From NCBI GenBank assembly GCA_014238325.1, contig JABABH010000067.1, positions 1 through 15,056 of the forward strand: 15,056 nucleotides of DNA, given 5' to 3'. The notes under the pieces are model-generated. The model was not told where the DNA came from, made no database searches, and was given only the letters and a program-made list of their open reading frames with translations. Shown one piece after another: positions 13,147-15,056 of this stretch. The first letter of the stretch is position 1, and every line of letters begins with the position of its first letter. The translations under genes were made by a program, and so were the position numbers. Origin of the DNA: Coxiellaceae bacterium. GTDB taxonomy: Bacteria; Pseudomonadota; Gammaproteobacteria; Coxiellales; Coxiellaceae.

Positions 13147-13261
13147 TGGCTGGCGAAAAGTCTATGTTCGCTCAGCCACTTCAAAGAAAAATCGCGGTTT
13201 TTCCTTTAAACATTCCCATCGCGATGAGTCACTTCAAGTGCATGCTTCGCAGCTTGAAGTG
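13147..13261. other. Cluster of three stem-loops
   Basis: Three hairpins follow each other. First, TGGCTG+GCG (13147-13155) pairs with CGC+CAGCCA (13169-13178) with one bulged T. Second, ATCGCG (13191-13196) pairs with CGCGAT (13220-13225). Third, CACTTCAAG (13230-13238) pairs perfectly with CTTGAAGTG (13253-13261) over a 14-base loop. The loop side carries CTTCGCAGCTT, an 11-mer also present in copy A of the repeat (10798-10808). A small RNA or a fossil transposon end would both fit; neither is proven. Confidence 0.4.
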
Positions 13262-13353
13262 GGATGCTCTACTCCCCCAAAATATTGGTTCAATGCTCAC
13301 TAAAATGAGGGATACCCGAGCAATCAATCTATAGTCTTGTGATATTAAAATAA

Positions 13354-13626
13354 CCTGCGCTTACCTTTGATCAGATATTTCAAATTCAAATGGAACGTTT
13401 AAATATGTTGTTTGATTATAAAATGAAGTCGTTTAAATTCGCAGTAAGTTTGTATAAAGCTAAAAACACTGCAGCAGTTTTTCAAAACATAGAAAACTCT
13501 CATAATCATTGGAAAAAATATACAGAAAGGTTATCAACCTTTATTATGCCTGGCGATCATGAGACAATGTTCCAGTCGCCCAATATTGAAACTATGATTG
13601 AACAGATGCTTGAGAATATGAGTTAA
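13354..13626 (+). pseudogene. Remnant of an NRPS/PKS-type thioesterase domain (C-terminal end)
   Basis: The frame is open from just after a stop at 13351 to TAA... at 13626 (stop included), about 90 codons. The first ATG (13390) lies inside homologous-looking sequence, since the codons before it (A-L-T-F-D-Q-I-F-Q-I-Q) continue the same pattern, so it is probably not a natural start. The closing segment V-S-L-Y-K-A...H-W-K-K-Y...P-G-D-H-E-T-M-F-Q-S-P-N-I-E matches the C-terminal end of alpha/beta-hydrolase thioesterase domains that release products from nonribosomal peptide or polyketide synthetases; the His of G-D-H-E would be the catalytic histidine. The nucleophile serine and acid, which lie further upstream in intact domains, are missing and no synthetase modules are present. 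I read it as a truncated leftover of a larger gene. A small free-standing gene is possible but less likely. Confidence 0.55.
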
Positions 13627-13744
13627 TAGAACCCTATGCTATATCTATTTGCTACGTAAAGCAGAATAGAATTTTACTTTTTTCTAATTTTTGAGACAAT
13701 TATGCTTAAACACTTAGACTGTCTTGAAAATTAAGAATAGTAAA

Positions 13745-13773
13745 TCGACAGTTCATTTTGGTTATTTTATAAG
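13745..13773 (+). promoter_or_regulatory. Sigma-70 promoter of the sensor kinase gene
   Basis: TCGACA (13745-13750) and TATAAG (13768-13773) are 17 bases apart and each matches five of six consensus bases. Transcription would start near 13780, leaving a leader of about 77 bases before the kinase ATG. Confidence 0.5.
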
Positions 13774-13856
13774 TGGGTGACCATGCTCGCGGTTGTTGAT
13801 AGATGCTATGAATCCCTTTAATAACAAAAATTTAAAATTGAAAGGATACGATTGAT

Positions 13857-15056
13857 ATGCAAAAGAGCTTATTACAATTATATACCAGCAATCCAGCTAA
13901 CCCTTCAGATCCTGACGGCATTCGAAATTACTTCCAAAACATCATAGATGCGATGCCAAATAACGTTTATTGGCTAAATCGTGACTGTGTTACGATGGAA
14001 TGTAACAAAAACACGCTAAAATTGATTGGACTTGCTAGGCTGGAAGATTTTGTTGGCATTACTTATGAGGCAATGGGTAAACTCGCCAACTGGACCGAAA
14101 ATCAAGCGAAATCATTTAAGCGTGATGATATAGAGGTGATGGAAACAGGCATAGCAAAATATAACATTGAAGAGCCGCCATTATACGATCAGGAAGGTAA
14201 TTCTGTTTACTATATGTCAAGTCGGGTTCCACTTTTTAATAATAAGCGGGAAGTTATTGGGGTTTTAGGGATATCAGTTGATATTACTGCACTCAAGAAA
14301 TCTCAAAAAGACTTAGAAATCGCTAAAGGAAAAGCAGAACTAGCTAATCAGATAAAATCTGAATTTATTCAAAACATGGAGCATGATTTAAGGACGCCGA
14401 GTGCAGGGATCTCTCAAATACTAACCATATTAATGCAGTCTGAGACAGACTCTGAAAGAAAAGAAATGTTAACGCTTGTTGATAAAGCGGCAGAGCAGTT
14501 GTTGGAATTACTGAATAGTGTTTTAGAGTTTGACAAGAATAACACAACTCGAGCTCCCGTATTATTTAAAAAATTTGATATTCAAGAATTAATTAGCGGT
14601 GTTATTGATCTTGAATACCCGGCAGCTTTTTCAAAAAATATTGAGCTTATTTTTAAATGTTCAGAAGAGGTGCCAGCTATAATCGTTGGTGACAAAACAC
14701 GTTTATATCAAATCTTATTAAACTTAGTCAGTAACGCGATTAAGTTTACAAACAAAGGGTTTGTAAAAATTAGAGTGAAGACAGCAAGGGAAATAAATTT
14801 TAGAGAACGAATCTTGCAGTGTACTATTGAGGACACAGGTGTTGGTATTCCCGAAGATAAGCAGGACGTTATTTATGAAAGGTTTTCACGGTGCACACCA
14901 TCTAATAAGGGTATATATCCAGGAATAGGATTGGGCCTTTGTATTGTAAAACAGTTGATTGAAGATTTGAGAGGTGAAATTGAAGTTGAAAGCAAGCTTG
15001 GAGTTGGCACGAAATTCACCTGTTTAATTCCATTCGAGCTGCCACTACTTGATATC
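13857..15056 (+). CDS. PAS-domain sensor histidine kinase, cut by window end
   Basis: Cytosolic sensor kinase of a two-component system; 400 codons are present and the frame runs off the window. A PAS domain covers about residues 22-146 and ends in the typical G-I-S-V-D-I-T-A-L-K-K. After a short linker helix, the dimerisation and phosphoacceptor domain carries H-box MEHDLRTP with His176. The ATPase domain is complete: N box L-L-N-L-V-S-N-A-I-K-F (287-297), G1 box DTGVG (326-330), F box Y-E-R-F-S-R (340-345) and G2 box GIGLGL (356-361), then G-V-G-T-K-F-T at 382-388. There is no membrane segment, so the signal is probably internal. The last residues (I-P-F-E-L-P) are the end of the ATPase domain; since the frame continues, a receiver domain may follow, making a hybrid kinase. 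AAAGGA at 13841-13846 serves as ribosome site. No partner regulator is in view. Confidence 0.93.
   Translation, partial: MQKSLLQLYTSNPANPSDPDGIRNYFQNIIDAMPNNVYWLNRDCVTMECNKNTLKLIGLARLEDFVGITYEAMGKLANWTENQAKSFKRDDIEVMETGIAKYNIEEPPLYDQEGNSVYYMSSRVPLFNNKREVIGVLGISVDITALKKSQKDLEIAKGKAELANQIKSEFIQNMEHDLRTPSAGISQILTILMQSETDSERKEMLTLVDKAAEQLLELLNSVLEFDKNNTTRAPVLFKKFDIQELISGVIDLEYPAAFSKNIELIFKCSEEVPAIIVGDKTRLYQILLNLVSNAIKFTNKGFVKIRVKTAREINFRERILQCTIEDTGVGIPEDKQDVIYERFSRCTPSNKGIYPGIGLGLCIVKQLIEDLRGEIEVESKLGVGTKFTCLIPFELPLLDI

Larger units (their letters stand above)
12847..13353. other. Half-kilobase gene-poor region with repeat and stem-loops
   Basis: The first part (12847-13030) is very AT-rich and includes a 14-bp palindrome ATAAAATATTTTAT (12927-12940) upstream of the minus-strand membrane protein gene. 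The second part (13080-13270) holds repeat copy B and three stem-loops. A 101-codon frame at 13029-13334 is open but has no recognisable content and no ribosome site, and I do not call it a gene. The stretch reads as degenerate DNA, possibly the remains of a mobile element or of the gene whose end survives at 13354-13626. Confidence 0.5.

Noticed and set aside
13029..13334. 101-codon plus-strand open frame
   Set aside because: It spans the dispersed repeat and the stem-loops, has no ribosome site and shows no recognisable composition or motif; translation of structured noncoding DNA is more likely.
13783..13821. Twelve-codon open frame (M-L-A-V-V-D-R-C-Y-E-S-L) in the kinase leader
   Set aside because: It starts within a few bases of the predicted transcript start, and a frame this short is common by chance; no run of regulatory codons as in attenuator peptides.
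1..15056. CRISPR arrays, tRNA or rRNA genes, intact transposases
   Set aside because: No regularly spaced repeats, no tRNA-like cloverleaf ends, no rRNA signature and no transposase motif were seen on either strand.

Overview
The window looks like a chromosomal segment of an AT-rich gammaproteobacterium, most plausibly an intracellular member of the Legionellales (Coxiella, Legionella, Rickettsiella or Berkiella type). This rests on three things. The order rpsF-rpsR-DUF2232 membrane protein-rplI-dnaB-alr is a classic gammaproteobacterial arrangement, also seen in Pseudomonas, here without the priB that enterobacteria carry between rpsF and rpsR. Eukaryote-like and effector-like genes (an ankyrin protein, a secreted phospholipase D family protein, an orphan with an acidic C-terminal tail) are scattered around it. 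Base composition and codon use are AT-rich. The species is inference; no rRNA or tRNA gene is present.

Layout. Positions 1-389 hold the C-terminal part of DNA polymerase IV (dinB), ending in a clamp-binding QLTLF. Positions 611-2258 hold a lemA / M48 membrane metalloprotease pair. An ankyrin-repeat gene (2361-3428) is inserted between this pair and the ribosomal operon. Positions 3492-8292 are the housekeeping operon: a good promoter and structured leader, rpsF, rpsR, a DUF2232 membrane protein, rplI, dnaB and alr. Close spacing, one ATGA overlap (rpsR/DUF2232) and a 4-base gap (dnaB/alr) suggest co-transcription and coupling. Positions 8352-9940 hold sdhE and an AzgA-type NCS2 purine permease, again overlapping by ATGA.

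From about 9941 the character changes to sparse accessory DNA: a minus-strand exported single-HKD phospholipase D/nuclease (9986-10663); a gene-poor stretch with one copy of a dispersed repeat; an unrecognised 406-residue soluble protein (11041-12261); a minus-strand cysteine-rich single-pass membrane protein (12325-12846); a 0.5 kb gene-poor stretch with the second, inverted repeat copy and a cluster of stem-loops; a start-less remnant of an NRPS/PKS-type thioesterase domain (13354-13626); and a cytosolic PAS sensor histidine kinase (13857 to the window edge) with its own promoter, cut by the window end.

No complete new multi-gene system is demonstrable. The strongest leads are the inverted ~49 bp repeat pair, the stem-loop cluster beside it, the decayed thioesterase fragment, and the three candidate host-interaction proteins (ankyrin protein, PLD, 406-residue orphan), two of which carry glutamate-rich C-termini resembling Dot/Icm type IV secretion E-block signals.
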